From: Clostridia bacterium
Lineage (GTDB): Bacteria; Bacillota; Peptococcia; DRI-13; UBA5745
DNA: 64,000 nucleotides
Assembly (NCBI GenBank): GCA_018434325.1
Contig: JAHDPO010000035.1
Coordinates: 19,934-83,933, forward strand
Direction: 5' to 3'
Positions 24,148 through 32,652 of this stretch are shown piece after piece (positions within the stretch are counted from its first letter, which is position 1; the number at the start of each line of letters is the position of its first letter). A program made the position numbers and the translations under genes. The notes below the pieces were generated by a model. It saw only the letters and a program-made list of their open reading frames with translations, was not told the origin of the DNA and did no database searches.

Positions 24148-24204
24148 AGTATCTAAAAAAGATACTGAATTGATGATTATGCTTTAATATCTAAAAAAGG
24201 TACT
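24148..24204. promoter_or_regulatory. Paired operators upstream of the rightward repressor
   Basis: AGTATC-TAAAAAA-GATACT (24148-24166) is a perfect palindrome with 6-bp arms. A second, AATATC-TAAAAAA-GGTACT (24186-24204), differs in two arm positions. Centres are 38 bp apart. The two spacers are identical. They differ in sequence from the palindromes at 24044-24082, so two proteins are probably bound in this divergent region. Confidence 0.65.
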
Positions 24205-24223
24205 GAAAGGATGTGATTTATCC

Positions 24224-24634
24224 TTGAATTTGAAAGTTGTTGGAAACAACATCAAACAAGCAAGAAAGAAAAAAGGGTTGAAGCAAAAGGAACTTGCCGA
24301 AAAGATAGGGAAAACAATTAGTTCTATTGGTAAATATGAACTGGGTCTGACCCAAATTCCAAATGATGTTATTGAACAGATTGCTAAAGTATTAGATGTT
24401 TCACCTTTGGAATTACTTGATGCTGAAGAATGGGAAATGTCTTTCAACCCAAATGGAAAATTAGCAAAAGAAGTTAAGTTAATTGAGCAAATCCAGGAAG
24501 TTTTTGGGTCAGAAAGTGTTCAGCTTCTTCAATGGTTCAGTGAACTTAATGATCAGGGAAAGATGAAAGCAATTGATGACATATGTGATTTGACTGAAAT
24601 TCCAAAGTACACAAAAGGAAAGGATGATATATAG
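24224..24634 (+). CDS. XRE-family repressor of the element
   Basis: 136 residues from TTG 24224. Helix-turn-helix residues 5-60: NNIKQARKKKGLKQKELAEK then IGKTISSIGKYELGLTQIPN, followed by IAKVLDVSPLELLD. The C-terminal part is short and acidic (SVQLLQWFSELNDQGKMKAI), with no LexA-type Ser/Lys protease, so induction is not by self-cleavage. It stands divergent from the Cro-like gene across paired operators and next to the integrase, the normal lysogeny module layout. Confidence 0.85.
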   Translation: MNLKVVGNNIKQARKKKGLKQKELAEKIGKTISSIGKYELGLTQIPNDVIEQIAKVLDVSPLELLDAEEWEMSFNPNGKLAKEVKLIEQIQEVFGSESVQLLQWFSELNDQGKMKAIDDICDLTEIPKYTKGKDDI

Positions 24635-24642
24635 AGAATGAA

Positions 24643-24674
24643 AAATCCCCAGTTGCTGCAACAACCAGGGATTT
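24643..24674 (+). terminator. Weak hairpin after the repressor gene
   Basis: AAATCCCC and AGGGATTT with an inner GTTG/CAAC form a stem of moderate strength 9 bp after the repressor stop. There is no T-run, so it is only a possible terminator. Confidence 0.35.
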
Positions 24675-24778
24675 CGAAAGCAACCAAATCAAAATGAAAA
24701 CCGCTAAGTGATCAGATGAAATGGTTCATTAGATTATACCATTTCATCATAATAAAAACAATGAAAGGAATGGTGTAA

Positions 24779-26056
24779 ATGACTGGTGGAGTAAGAAAAA
24801 GAGGAAGTTCCTGGTCTTATTATTTTGACCTTGGAAAAGTTGATGGAAAAAGAAGAAAAAAGGAAAAGGGTGGATTCAAGACAAAGAAGGAAGCTGAAAT
24901 TGCTTTGACAAAGGCAATGAATGAATTCAATAATTCAGGACTTGTTTTTGAACCAACTGAAATCAGTGTATCTGACTATCTTGATTTTTGGTTTGATAAT
25001 TACTGCAAGATGAATCTGAAGTACAACACACAGCTTGGATATATTCAGATCATAGAAAATCATTTGAAACCTAATTTTGGCTCATATAAGCTAAAAGCAC
25101 TTAACAGTGCCAGCATTCAGGAATACACAAATAAATTGAAACTGAATGGACTTTCCAAAAGTTCTGTTGTGGGAATAATCTCCACGCTTTCAGGTGCTTT
25201 AAATTATGCAATTGAACCACTGCACTACATTCAAACAAATCCTTGTGACAGGATAAAATATCCAAAGTATTCTTCAGACAAACAAAAGGAAACCAGGGTG
25301 ATTATATCTTCTGATGACTTCAAAAAGATACTAGAAAGGTTTCCTGAATCCTCAATATATTATGTTCCATTGCTCATAGGCTATTATACTGGTTTGAGAA
25401 TATCAGAAGCATTTGCATTGACCTGGGATGACATTGACTTTGAGGAAAGAACAATATCAGTCAACAAGATCACTGTCAAAAGAAACTATGGTGTGGATGT
25501 CAGAAAAGTATTGGAGCAGAAAGGAAAGAAAGAAGAAAAATCCGCTTGGTATTTTGGCAGTACCAAAACATATTCATCAAATAGAATAATAAAATTCGGT
25601 GATACTCTGCTTGCTGCATTAAAGAATGCCAAAACCCAACAAATGAAAAACAAAGTCCTATATGGTGAATACTATACAAACATCTATTTGAAAAAAGAAA
25701 AAGATGAAAAGGGTGAAGACATCTTCAGGTTGATTGAAATTGAAAGAAGTATTCCTTGTTCATTGCCAAAGGTTCAGATGGTCTGTGTACATGAAAATGG
25801 GCAATTTGTTTCAACCGATACATTCAAATATGCTTCCAGGGTGATCCACAATGAACTGAAATTGGCTTTCAATTATCATTCACTAAGGCACACACATGCA
25901 ACCATCCTGATTGAAAATGGTGCTAATGTGAAGGATGTCCAGGAAAGACTTGGTCATAATAATATCGAAACCACATTGCAGACTTATGTTCACAGTACGG
26001 ATACTTTGAGAAATAAAACCGTCAGTATATTTGAAAATGCAACAAAGATCATGTAA
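24779..26056 (+). CDS. Phage-type tyrosine recombinase (integrase)
   Basis: 425 residues. N-terminal AP2-like arm-binding segment (KRGSSWSYYFDLGKVDGKRR, GFKTKKEAEIALTKAMNEF), SAM-like core-binding domain, then the catalytic domain: GYYTGLRISEAFALTW (catalytic R), YHSLRHTHATIL (H-x-x-R), LGHNNIETTLQTYVH with H and nucleophilic Y. All catalytic residues are visible. It belongs to the Tn916/ICE and phage Int family. Extra residues (KEEKSAWYFGSTKTYSSNR) lie between the boxes, usual for this group. The terminator at 26063-26092 ends it, and att-like sequence follows immediately. Confidence 0.92.
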   Translation: MTGGVRKRGSSWSYYFDLGKVDGKRRKKEKGGFKTKKEAEIALTKAMNEFNNSGLVFEPTEISVSDYLDFWFDNYCKMNLKYNTQLGYIQIIENHLKPNFGSYKLKALNSASIQEYTNKLKLNGLSKSSVVGIISTLSGALNYAIEPLHYIQTNPCDRIKYPKYSSDKQKETRVIISSDDFKKILERFPESSIYYVPLLIGYYTGLRISEAFALTWDDIDFEERTISVNKITVKRNYGVDVRKVLEQKGKKEEKSAWYFGSTKTYSSNRIIKFGDTLLAALKNAKTQQMKNKVLYGEYYTNIYLKKEKDEKGEDIFRLIEIERSIPCSLPKVQMVCVHENGQFVSTDTFKYASRVIHNELKLAFNYHSLRHTHATILIENGANVKDVQERLGHNNIETTLQTYVHSTDTLRNKTVSIFENATKIM

Positions 26057-26062
26057 ACATGA

Positions 26063-26092
26063 AAAATGCTTCCTGAATACAGGAAGCATTTT
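26063..26092 (+). terminator. Rho-independent terminator after integrase
   Basis: AAAATGCTTCCTG and CAGGAAGCATTTT form a perfect 13-bp stem with a four-base loop, six bases after the stop codon of the integrase; the arm ends in TTTTCTT. Confidence 0.85.
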
Positions 26093-26128
26093 CTTATCTG
26101 TTTTATAGTTGCCACCCACATTGAAATT

Positions 26129-26169
26129 GTGGTGGCAAATGGGTGGCAAATTGATATTTCCCACCTTAT
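26129..26169 (+). repeat. Right att-like sequence between integrase and rlmD
   Basis: GTGGTGGCA, AATGGGTGGCA, an insert of about ten bases and CCACCTTAT, ending 14 bp before the rlmD stop codon. The GGTGGCA boxes and CCACCTTAT also occur at 12617-12648. The GGTGGCA boxes are likely integrase arm-type sites. Integration near the 3' end of rlmD is suggested. Confidence 0.5.
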
Positions 26170-26182
26170 AAAATCCTTATAC

Positions 26183-27967
26183 CTATTGATTTTCCTTGAT
26201 TAGTAAGCAGACCGTTTCCACATGGCTTGTCTGGGGGAACATGTCCACCGGCTGAATCATCGCAACCTCATATTTTCCCGAGCCGGTTAAAATCTTCACA
26301 TCCCGGACAAGGGTGGCGGGATCGCAAGATACATAGACGATCTTTTGGGGTCCGGCAGCTAATATGGTTTCCAATACGCCGGCTTCTGCTCCTTTGGTGG
26401 GTGGGTCCAATAAAACCACATCAGGGGTTTTGCCAGCCAAAAGCTCCACCAATTCTTTGGAAGGAGGGAAGGCTTCACCCTGTGGAGAAGTATAGAGAGC
26501 AGCCTGCCGTTCCAGTTTGGCAGCCAGGAAACCGGATTCATTGAGCAGCTGAGGAATCAGTTCCTCGGCAGCTCCCGACAAAAAGCAAAGGCGTTCTGCC
26601 AAACTGCTGCCACTGGCTTCGGTTCCATCATCATTGCCCCTGCCGGCGCCATCACCGATGGCGCTGTTTATTCTGGCGTTGATCCAGGCGTCCTTAATAG
26701 AAGCCGCATTGATTTCTATACCAAGAACGGCTTTGGCGTGCCTGGCCACATATAGGCTAATGGTGCCGGAGCCGCAGTACAGATCCCAGAGAATCTCTTT
26801 GCCGGTAAGACCGCAAGCGGCGGCAGCCACATCATATAAGACATTGGCTTGGGCAGTATTTGTCTGAAAGAAAACCTCCGGGCTGATGGCAAAACGCAGG
26901 GGGGCCGCCGAAATCGCCCCGCCGGTGGCAGTCGGCGACTCAAGGATATCCTTTTGCGACTGCTCTAATTGTTCAATGGTGATTAAAGAACCCCATAATG
27001 TCTTCGGCTTGCTGCTGACGACGGGACCTTGCTTGTCCGGGGTGCTAAGCCAGCCGATACCGGCCAGCAGGTGATCCGGTTTCTCGGCAAAGGGCGGCAG
27101 GTTTTCCGGGTCTTTCGGCACAAAAGCAGCTAAAAAGTCTGGCAGCCAATCCGGTTCTTTTTCACCGATCAGCACCAGAATGATTTTGCCTGTGGTTTGG
27201 CTTTGGCGGATCATCACATGATGGAGGCCGCGATTTTCCTGATCAGAAATCCCTTTAGCGGTTTCCTGTCCTACCGGTATTTTGTTTTGCTCCAGCCAGA
27301 AGGCCAAAGCATGAAGCAGGCCGTTTACTTGCCGGGTAAAAAGCACAGGGCAGCCCTGGCCGGCGATTTCCCAGCTTTGTCTGCCATAAAAACCGATTTG
27401 AACAGAGGCGAGGGCAGCATTGGCCAGCTCTGCTTGTGTCGGCAGCTTCACCTTTGCCAAGTGCCTTGACTGCGTATGCGGCTCTGATGATATCTGCCGC
27501 TCTGGCAGTTTCGTCTGCACCGGCTGCTCTGATTGCGTCGATGACCCCGTCATTCTTCCTACGGCGAAGATGCCTTTATTGCGGTATTCCGCCGGCTGGG
27601 CGGCGGGCAGAATTTGCCGCAGCTTTGCCATGATATTTTCATCCTGGCGCCGCAGGGGGGCTAAAGCCCTTTCCACAATGCTTTGTTTAATCTCCAGTTG
27701 ATGGGAATAAACGGCATGCTGCAATTGACAGCCGCCGCAGCGCAGATAATGGGGGCAGGGAGGAAGCTGCCGCTGCAAGGAAGGCTTACCTATTTCCAGA
27801 GCCTCTCCCCAGACCACCTTGCCTTTTTTCTTGCCGGTCAATTTAACGCGGACTTCTTCGCCCGCCAAAACGCCGGGTACGAAACAAATTTGATCCTTCA
27901 GGGCAATAACGCCCATACCCTCATGGTTATAGCCTTTTACGGTTCCGACAATCGTTTCCAATTTCAA
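26183..27967 (-). CDS. rlmD: 23S rRNA (uracil-C5)-methyltransferase RlmD-type, with inserts
   Basis: 594 residues, much longer than the usual 450. TRAM domain residues 1-58 (GTVKGYNHEGMGVIALKDQI), then an iron-sulfur cysteine set C71, C77, C80 (CPHYLRCGGC) with a later Cys near residue 205. SAM motif ILWDLYCGSGTISLYVA; catalytic DVVLLDPPTKGAE and VYVSCDPATLVRDV. Two low-complexity insertions (residues about 118-170, and about 400-470) account for the extra length. The enzyme makes 5-methyluridine in 23S rRNA. It is monocistronic on the minus strand, its 3' end beside the integrated element. RlmCD/RlmD naming cannot be separated by sequence alone. Confidence 0.88.
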   Translation of the reverse strand: MKLETIVGTVKGYNHEGMGVIALKDQICFVPGVLAGEEVRVKLTGKKKGKVVWGEALEIGKPSLQRQLPPCPHYLRCGGCQLQHAVYSHQLEIKQSIVERALAPLRRQDENIMAKLRQILPAAQPAEYRNKGIFAVGRMTGSSTQSEQPVQTKLPERQISSEPHTQSRHLAKVKLPTQAELANAALASVQIGFYGRQSWEIAGQGCPVLFTRQVNGLLHALAFWLEQNKIPVGQETAKGISDQENRGLHHVMIRQSQTTGKIILVLIGEKEPDWLPDFLAAFVPKDPENLPPFAEKPDHLLAGIGWLSTPDKQGPVVSSKPKTLWGSLITIEQLEQSQKDILESPTATGGAISAAPLRFAISPEVFFQTNTAQANVLYDVAAAACGLTGKEILWDLYCGSGTISLYVARHAKAVLGIEINAASIKDAWINARINSAIGDGAGRGNDDGTEASGSSLAERLCFLSGAAEELIPQLLNESGFLAAKLERQAALYTSPQGEAFPPSKELVELLAGKTPDVVLLDPPTKGAEAGVLETILAAGPQKIVYVSCDPATLVRDVKILTGSGKYEVAMIQPVDMFPQTSHVETVCLLIKENQ

Positions 27968-28138
27968 AATCTCCTTTACCGGGAAAGCAGTCCGGCTGCT
28001 TTTCTCCCACTATTATCTAAGGCAAATTGTAACATATGTATTTATTTATTGTTAGCGAAAGACTATAATTAAAGTATATTTAGCCCATCTCAGCAAAAAG
28101 TAAACAGTACAGAACAAACATTAACCAAGGAGGCAGCA

Positions 28139-28792
28139 ATGTTTAAAAAGACGAAAGGCAAAGAAAAGCCGAAATATATATTAACGGTTTTATTTATTTT
28201 GATGTTTACGATGATGGCCATGGCCGGCTGCGGTTTGGTCAAAGAGTCCGTCCCGCCCCAAAACCAGGAATCCACAGGACAGGAGGGAGCTACGGAAGCA
28301 ACAGGCACAGAGAGCGGCGAGACCGGCGGTGATCAGGCTGCCGGCCAGGAAGAAAGCGATGCCGGCAAATTCCCGGCCTATACCTTCGCTTCCGATACCT
28401 TGCATTACAAAGGTTACAATGTAGTCAAGGATGTGCTGGAGGACCATCAATACGTCATACCGGCAGGGACGAAAACCACATTGAAGACGGTATTGGACGG
28501 CTATAACGCCGTTTATATGCTGCCGGTGCTCTCCGGCCAGCAGATTGAGGTCAACAGCATTTCTCTGGAGGGGTCTTTATTGAAGATCGATTTTACCCGG
28601 AGCATTTATGGCAATTACGGCAGCGGCACGGAGCTTTACCTGCTGGAAAACCTTTTTCGGGGTTACTTTGAAAATGTGCCGGAGATAGAGGAGATCAGCA
28701 TTGCCGTGGAGGGGAAGGCCTACGAAACCGGCCATATTGTCTATGAACCGGATCAGGTGATTACCCGGGATGAGGTTATGTCCGAGGGATGA
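28139..28792 (+). CDS. Lipoprotein with GerMN-like domain
   Basis: 217 residues, AAGGAGG before ATG 28139. The signal sequence ends in a lipobox (MMAMAGC), then a Ser/Thr/Glu/Gly-rich linker (residues 35-80). The folded part (ADTLHYKGYN-like start, VLDGYNAVYMLPVLSGQQIE, SIYGNYGSGTELYLLENLFR) is a GerMN-type domain of sporulation or envelope proteins. It is anchored outside the membrane. Function in Clostridia uncharacterised; spore germination has been proposed for GerM. Confidence 0.72.
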   Translation: MFKKTKGKEKPKYILTVLFILMFTMMAMAGCGLVKESVPPQNQESTGQEGATEATGTESGETGGDQAAGQEESDAGKFPAYTFASDTLHYKGYNVVKDVLEDHQYVIPAGTKTTLKTVLDGYNAVYMLPVLSGQQIEVNSISLEGSLLKIDFTRSIYGNYGSGTELYLLENLFRGYFENVPEIEEISIAVEGKAYETGHIVYEPDQVITRDEVMSEG

Positions 28793-28828
28793 TTTTCAGC
28801 ACAGCACAAAACAAAAGGAGCAAACGGG

Positions 28829-29374
28829 ATGAGTCTGCAAATTATTTTAGGCGATATCACCGAGCAAGAAGCAGACGCCATTGTCAATGCTGCCAATACC
28901 ACCCTCTTGGGCGGCGGCGGTGTCGACGGCGCCATTCACCGGGCGGCGGGCCCTGCTTTATTGGCAGAGTGCCGCAGCCTGGGCGGCTGCGAAACGGGCC
29001 AAGCCAAGATCACCAAGGGCTACCGCTTGCCGGCCGCCTATGTAATCCACACACCGGGTCCCGTCTGGCGGGGAGGCGGACAGAGAGAGGGCGAGCTGCT
29101 TGCCAGCTGCTACAAGAGCTGTCTGGACTTGGCGGCGGCTCATCAATGCAAGACCGTAGCTTTCCCCTCCATCAGCACAGGCGTCTATCGTTTTCCTCTG
29201 GAGCAGGGAGCGGCCATAGCCGTAGATACTATATTGGCCTGGCTGGCTCCGCAGGACGATGTGCATCAGGTAACCATGGTTTGCTTTGATGAGAAAACAA
29301 AAAAAGCTTATGACGAGGCTTTGGCTAATAGCTTTGCAGCAAATAAATCAAAACCGGAATCGTCAGCATGCTGA
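28829..29374 (+). CDS. Macrodomain protein, O-acetyl-ADP-ribose deacetylase type
   Basis: 181 residues. The macrodomain fingerprint is complete: LGDITEQEADAIVNAANTTL, LGGGGVDGAIHRAAGP, GQAKITKGYRLPAAYVIHTP and AFPSISTGVYRFPLEQ. This is the MacroD/YmdB class that hydrolyses O-acetyl-ADP-ribose and can remove ADP-ribose from protein. Its last 50 bases overlap the 3' end of the convergent AEC transporter gene. RBS AAAGGAG is upstream of ATG 28829. Confidence 0.9.
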   Translation: MSLQIILGDITEQEADAIVNAANTTLLGGGGVDGAIHRAAGPALLAECRSLGGCETGQAKITKGYRLPAAYVIHTPGPVWRGGGQREGELLASCYKSCLDLAAAHQCKTVAFPSISTGVYRFPLEQGAAIAVDTILAWLAPQDDVHQVTMVCFDEKTKKAYDEALANSFAANKSKPESSAC

Positions 29375-30254
29375 CGACGGTGCTGTGAAAGACCAGCTGA
29401 CTGGCCAGCACTGTATCGGCGCCGTATTTTTCGGCAAAGATGGAAGTTACGGCCGCTACGGGCAAGCCCAGCAACAAGGCGGTTACGGTGGCCAGCTCAT
29501 GGTTGCGGGTAATGAAATGCACCAGGAAGAAGAAGACGAGGGGCAAAAGAACCAGCCGCATAAAAGTGGTAAGCCAGATGTAGCGGTTGCTGAAGACAGA
29601 ACGCAAATCTACTTTAGCTAAGGTCAGGCCGATAAAAATCATCGATAAAGGCGTGGTCATAGCGGCCATCATATTTAAGCTGTCACTGATGACTGCCGGC
29701 AGGGTTATAGAAAAGACCAGCCCGCAAAGGCCGGCCAGGGAAGCGGCCATAGGCGGGTTTTTGATCATATCGGAGAAACGAAAAGCCTGGCCGGGGTTAA
29801 AAAGCGCCGGAGCAATGACGAGATAAGTCACAAGAAAAGCAATATTCCAAATGGAAACCAGGAAGAGTACTCTGCTGCCGAAAAAAGCGGCGGCTATCGG
29901 AAAGCCCATAAAGGCCACATTCGAATAGATAAATGAAGAGCGGTGCAGCGGCCTTTCTTCGTTCTTGACGCCGGCCAGCCGGCAATATAAGGCGGAAAGC
30001 GGCATGCCGGCAGCATAATAGAGCAGGGCAATCAGGCTAATGGCCGCTGCCGCCGGCAAAAGCTCTTTATCCAGAGGCTGCATCATAATAAGAAACACAG
30101 TACAGGGCAATGATATATTCATGATCAGCGAAGAAATGGCCGCCGCGGCACTATCTTTGAGGACGCCGGTCTTGCTGCAGATGAAGCCGGTCAGCATCAT
30201 GGCTGTCAGCATCATCACCCGTATAAAAATCAAAGAAAAGCTCAAGGTACTCAA
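29325..30254 (-). CDS. AEC-family transporter (auxin efflux carrier type)
   Basis: 309 residues with about ten hydrophobic segments. Landmarks: MLTAMMLTGFICSKTGVLKD near the start, then LYYAAGMPLSALYC and PLSMIFIGLTLAKVDLRSVF, with a buried helix near the C-terminus (GLPVAAVTSIFAEKYGADT). The family exports or imports organic acids (malate, malonate, auxin-like acids); substrate not predictable. Convergent overlap of 50 bp with the macrodomain gene. Upstream of 30254 is an intergenic space of 186 bp with no clear element. Confidence 0.87.
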   Translation of the reverse strand: MSTLSFSLIFIRVMMLTAMMLTGFICSKTGVLKDSAAAAISSLIMNISLPCTVFLIMMQPLDKELLPAAAAISLIALLYYAAGMPLSALYCRLAGVKNEERPLHRSSFIYSNVAFMGFPIAAAFFGSRVLFLVSIWNIAFLVTYLVIAPALFNPGQAFRFSDMIKNPPMAASLAGLCGLVFSITLPAVISDSLNMMAAMTTPLSMIFIGLTLAKVDLRSVFSNRYIWLTTFMRLVLLPLVFFFLVHFITRNHELATVTALLLGLPVAAVTSIFAEKYGADTVLASQLVFHSTVVSMLTIPVLIYLLQSY

Positions 30255-30440
30255 CCTTTCTGGTATCTATATTTATTGATGCAAAATAAAGGCCGTAAAC
30301 AGACGCCTGTTGCAGTGGAAAAGCTATAAAAACAATTATAGCACAATGAACTTTAGTTGAACAATGGTTCTTGCCATTGCTTTCCGATGGCAAAACAGGT
30401 AAAATTATATTATTAAGTAAGAAAGAATGGGGAGATTCAA

Positions 30441-30920
30441 TTGGCAGTATACCAGATTATCAAAGACGGCGACCCCGTTTTGCGGGAAAAAGCAAAGCCT
30501 ATTACGGCGGTAAATGATGCTGCCATCAGGCTGTTAAATAATTTACGGGATACCTTGCGGGAGACCGCCAGAGGCGTGGGCCTGGCGGCTCCTCAGATCG
30601 GTATATCCAAGAGGGCCTTTGTCATCGAGATTGCGGATGAGGAACTTTACTATGAAATGATCAACCCTCAAATCATCAGGATGGATGGCCGGGAAGAAGG
30701 CTGGGAAGGCTGTCTCAGCGTGCCGGGAGTAGAGGGCTTGGTGCCTCGGGCCGAGAAATTGAAGGTCAAATATCTCAATCGGGAAGGACAGGAGTGCGAG
30801 CTGGTGGCCGAGGGTTACTTAGCTCGGGTGGTGCAGCATGAAAACGACCATCTGGACGGTATATTATTTACGGATAAAACCATAGCTTTAAATAGTGACT
30901 TCGAGGAAGAGGGAGAATAG
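30441..30920 (+). CDS. def: Peptide deformylase
   Basis: 159 residues from TTG 30441, with GGGGAG nine bases upstream. All three motifs are visible: GVGLAAPQIGIS, EGCLSVPGVEG and VVQHENDHLDG, with Cys and two His binding the metal and Glu catalytic. It removes the formyl group from nascent proteins. The stop is two bases before fmt, forming the usual def-fmt pair, one enzyme removing what the other adds. Length is normal. Confidence 0.95.
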   Translation: MAVYQIIKDGDPVLREKAKPITAVNDAAIRLLNNLRDTLRETARGVGLAAPQIGISKRAFVIEIADEELYYEMINPQIIRMDGREEGWEGCLSVPGVEGLVPRAEKLKVKYLNREGQECELVAEGYLARVVQHENDHLDGILFTDKTIALNSDFEEEGE

Positions 30921-30922
30921 AT

Positions 30923-31900
30923 TTGCGGGTTGTATTTATGGGGACGCCGGAGCTGGCGGCAGAGGCTCTGGCCGGACTTTATGAAGCCGGCTATGAGTTG
31001 CCTTTGGTCGTAACTCAGCCGGACCGGCCAAAGGGCCGGGGGCAGAAGCTGGCTTATTCGCCGGTAAAAGAACTGGCTTTATCAAAAGGCCTGGAGGTCT
31101 TTCAGCCGGATAGTTTAAAGACGCCCGAGGCTCTGGAGCGGATTCAGGCGGCCCGGCCCGATGTGATGGTAGTGGCGGCTTACGGCCGTATATTGCCGCC
31201 GGCTTTCCTGGCGGCAGCGCCCTTAGGCTGTATCAATATTCATGCCTCCCTTTTGCCGGCTTACCGGGGAGCGGCTCCTATCCAGTGGGCTTTGCTCAAT
31301 GGAGAGAAGGAGACAGGTATAACGATTATGCAAATGGATCAGGGGTTGGATACCGGCCCTATTTTGCTGCAGCGTAAGCTCTCCATCCCCGAAGATATGG
31401 ATTGCGGTCAGCTTTATCATGGGCTGGCCCAATTAGGCAGCCGGCTTTTACTGGAAGCATTGCCCCTTTGGGCTGATGGCAGGCTGCAGGCTCAGGCTCA
31501 GTCGGCAGAGGGAGCGACCTATGCCGGCCGTCTGGAGCGGGTGCACGAGGCTATCGACTGGCGCAAAACCAGTGCGGAAATTCACAGCCAGATCCGGGCC
31601 TTCAGCCCTTTGCCTGGAGCTTCCGCCGTTTTGGGCGATAAAGAAATCAAGATATTGGCGGCCCGGGTGCTGACGGCAGAAGAGCTGGCAGAGATAGCGC
31701 CGGCGGCAGCCAAGGAATATGAGGCGGGCCTGATTTTGGGCGCTGCCCGCCGCCGGGGACCGGTAGTAGCTACCGGCGACGGAGGGTTGCTTTTGACTTC
31801 TGTGCAGCCCGTAGGCAAAAAACCGATGGACGGCTGGTCCTGGCTTAACGGCAGCCGTTTGGAGGCCGGTCAGCGGTTTCGCACAGAGCCGGTCAGCTGA
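30923..31900 (+). CDS. fmt: Methionyl-tRNA formyltransferase
   Basis: 325 residues from TTG 30923. N-terminus VVFMGTPELAAEALAGL, QPDRPKGRGQKL, and the catalytic HASLLPAYRGAAPIQWALL with His and Asn-Ile-His region, then MQMDQGLDTGPIL. The C-terminal OB-like domain (WLNGSRLEAGQRF) is present. It formylates Met-tRNAi for initiation. Co-transcribed with def; 59 bp to the metallopeptidase gene. Confidence 0.95.
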   Translation: MRVVFMGTPELAAEALAGLYEAGYELPLVVTQPDRPKGRGQKLAYSPVKELALSKGLEVFQPDSLKTPEALERIQAARPDVMVVAAYGRILPPAFLAAAPLGCINIHASLLPAYRGAAPIQWALLNGEKETGITIMQMDQGLDTGPILLQRKLSIPEDMDCGQLYHGLAQLGSRLLLEALPLWADGRLQAQAQSAEGATYAGRLERVHEAIDWRKTSAEIHSQIRAFSPLPGASAVLGDKEIKILAARVLTAEELAEIAPAAAKEYEAGLILGAARRRGPVVATGDGGLLLTSVQPVGKKPMDGWSWLNGSRLEAGQRFRTEPVS

Positions 31901-31959
31901 CCGGCAGGATAATCGGTTTAATAGTTGATATAGTTGACATAAAAGGAGGCTGATTTTTC

Positions 31960-32652
31960 ATGTTCTTCCCTTACTGGTGGGATCCGACTTACTTTTTATT
32001 GATTCCTGGACTGATTTTGGCGATGTATGCCCAGATGAAAGTGCAGAATGCATATGCACGGTACTCCCGTGAAGAATCCATGGGCGGCTATGCCGGCGTC
32101 CAGGTGGCCGAAAGGCTGCTGCAGGCCAACGGCATCAGTGACGTTGAGGTGGTTATGGGCCAGGGCCAGCTGACGGATCATTATGATCCCAGGCACAAGA
32201 AGCTGGTGCTGTCCCCGGGGGTTTACCGCAGTTCTTCCGTAGCGGCTTTGGCTATTGCTGCTCACGAAACGGGTCATGCCATCCAGCATAACGAAAGCTA
32301 TCTGCCCTTATCTTTGCGGAGCTTTTTGGCCCCCGGCGTCCAGTTTGCCTCTACGGCTGCTTTGCCTTTGTTTTTTATCGGCCTGATCATGGGCTCTTAT
32401 TCGCTGACGGAAATCGGCATCTACTTATTTACTGCCGTCGTGATTTTTCAGCTGGTCACCCTGCCGGTAGAGTTTAACGCTTCTCGCCGGGCTTTGGCTG
32501 CCTTGGACGGCCAGGGCTTAGTGACGGCGGAAGAGTATCCCATGGCCAAAAAAGTGCTGTCGGCGGCGGCCATGACTTACGTAGCCTCCGTGGCGGTCAG
32601 TTTGCTGCAGCTGCTGCGGCTTTTGGCCCTTTCCGGCAGGAGAAGGAGATAA
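31960..32652 (+). CDS. Zinc metallopeptidase, YugP type
   Basis: 230 residues; AAAGGAGG before ATG 31960. Membrane protein with an N-terminal segment (TYFLLIPGLILAMYAQM), the HExxH zinc site AAHETGHAIQHN near residue 102, then two to three membrane segments (ALPLFFIGLIMGSYSLT, YLFTAVVIFQLVTLPVE). The Glu/His ligand region FNASRRAL follows the family. This is the neutral zinc peptidase family YugP of Bacillota, of unknown substrate. Its stop shares one base with the start of rsmB (TAATG). Confidence 0.88.
   Translation: MFFPYWWDPTYFLLIPGLILAMYAQMKVQNAYARYSREESMGGYAGVQVAERLLQANGISDVEVVMGQGQLTDHYDPRHKKLVLSPGVYRSSSVAALAIAAHETGHAIQHNESYLPLSLRSFLAPGVQFASTAALPLFFIGLIMGSYSLTEIGIYLFTAVVIFQLVTLPVEFNASRRALAALDGQGLVTAEEYPMAKKVLSAAAMTYVASVAVSLLQLLRLLALSGRRRR

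Noticed and set aside
27984..28002. AAAGCAG/CTGCTTT hairpin before rlmD
   Set aside because: Short stem within the upstream region of rlmD with no T-run on the relevant strand; no gene ends there.
28789..29289. Plus-strand frame overlapping the macrodomain gene
   Set aside because: Arg/Gly/Ser-rich shadow; the macrodomain frame has all family motifs.
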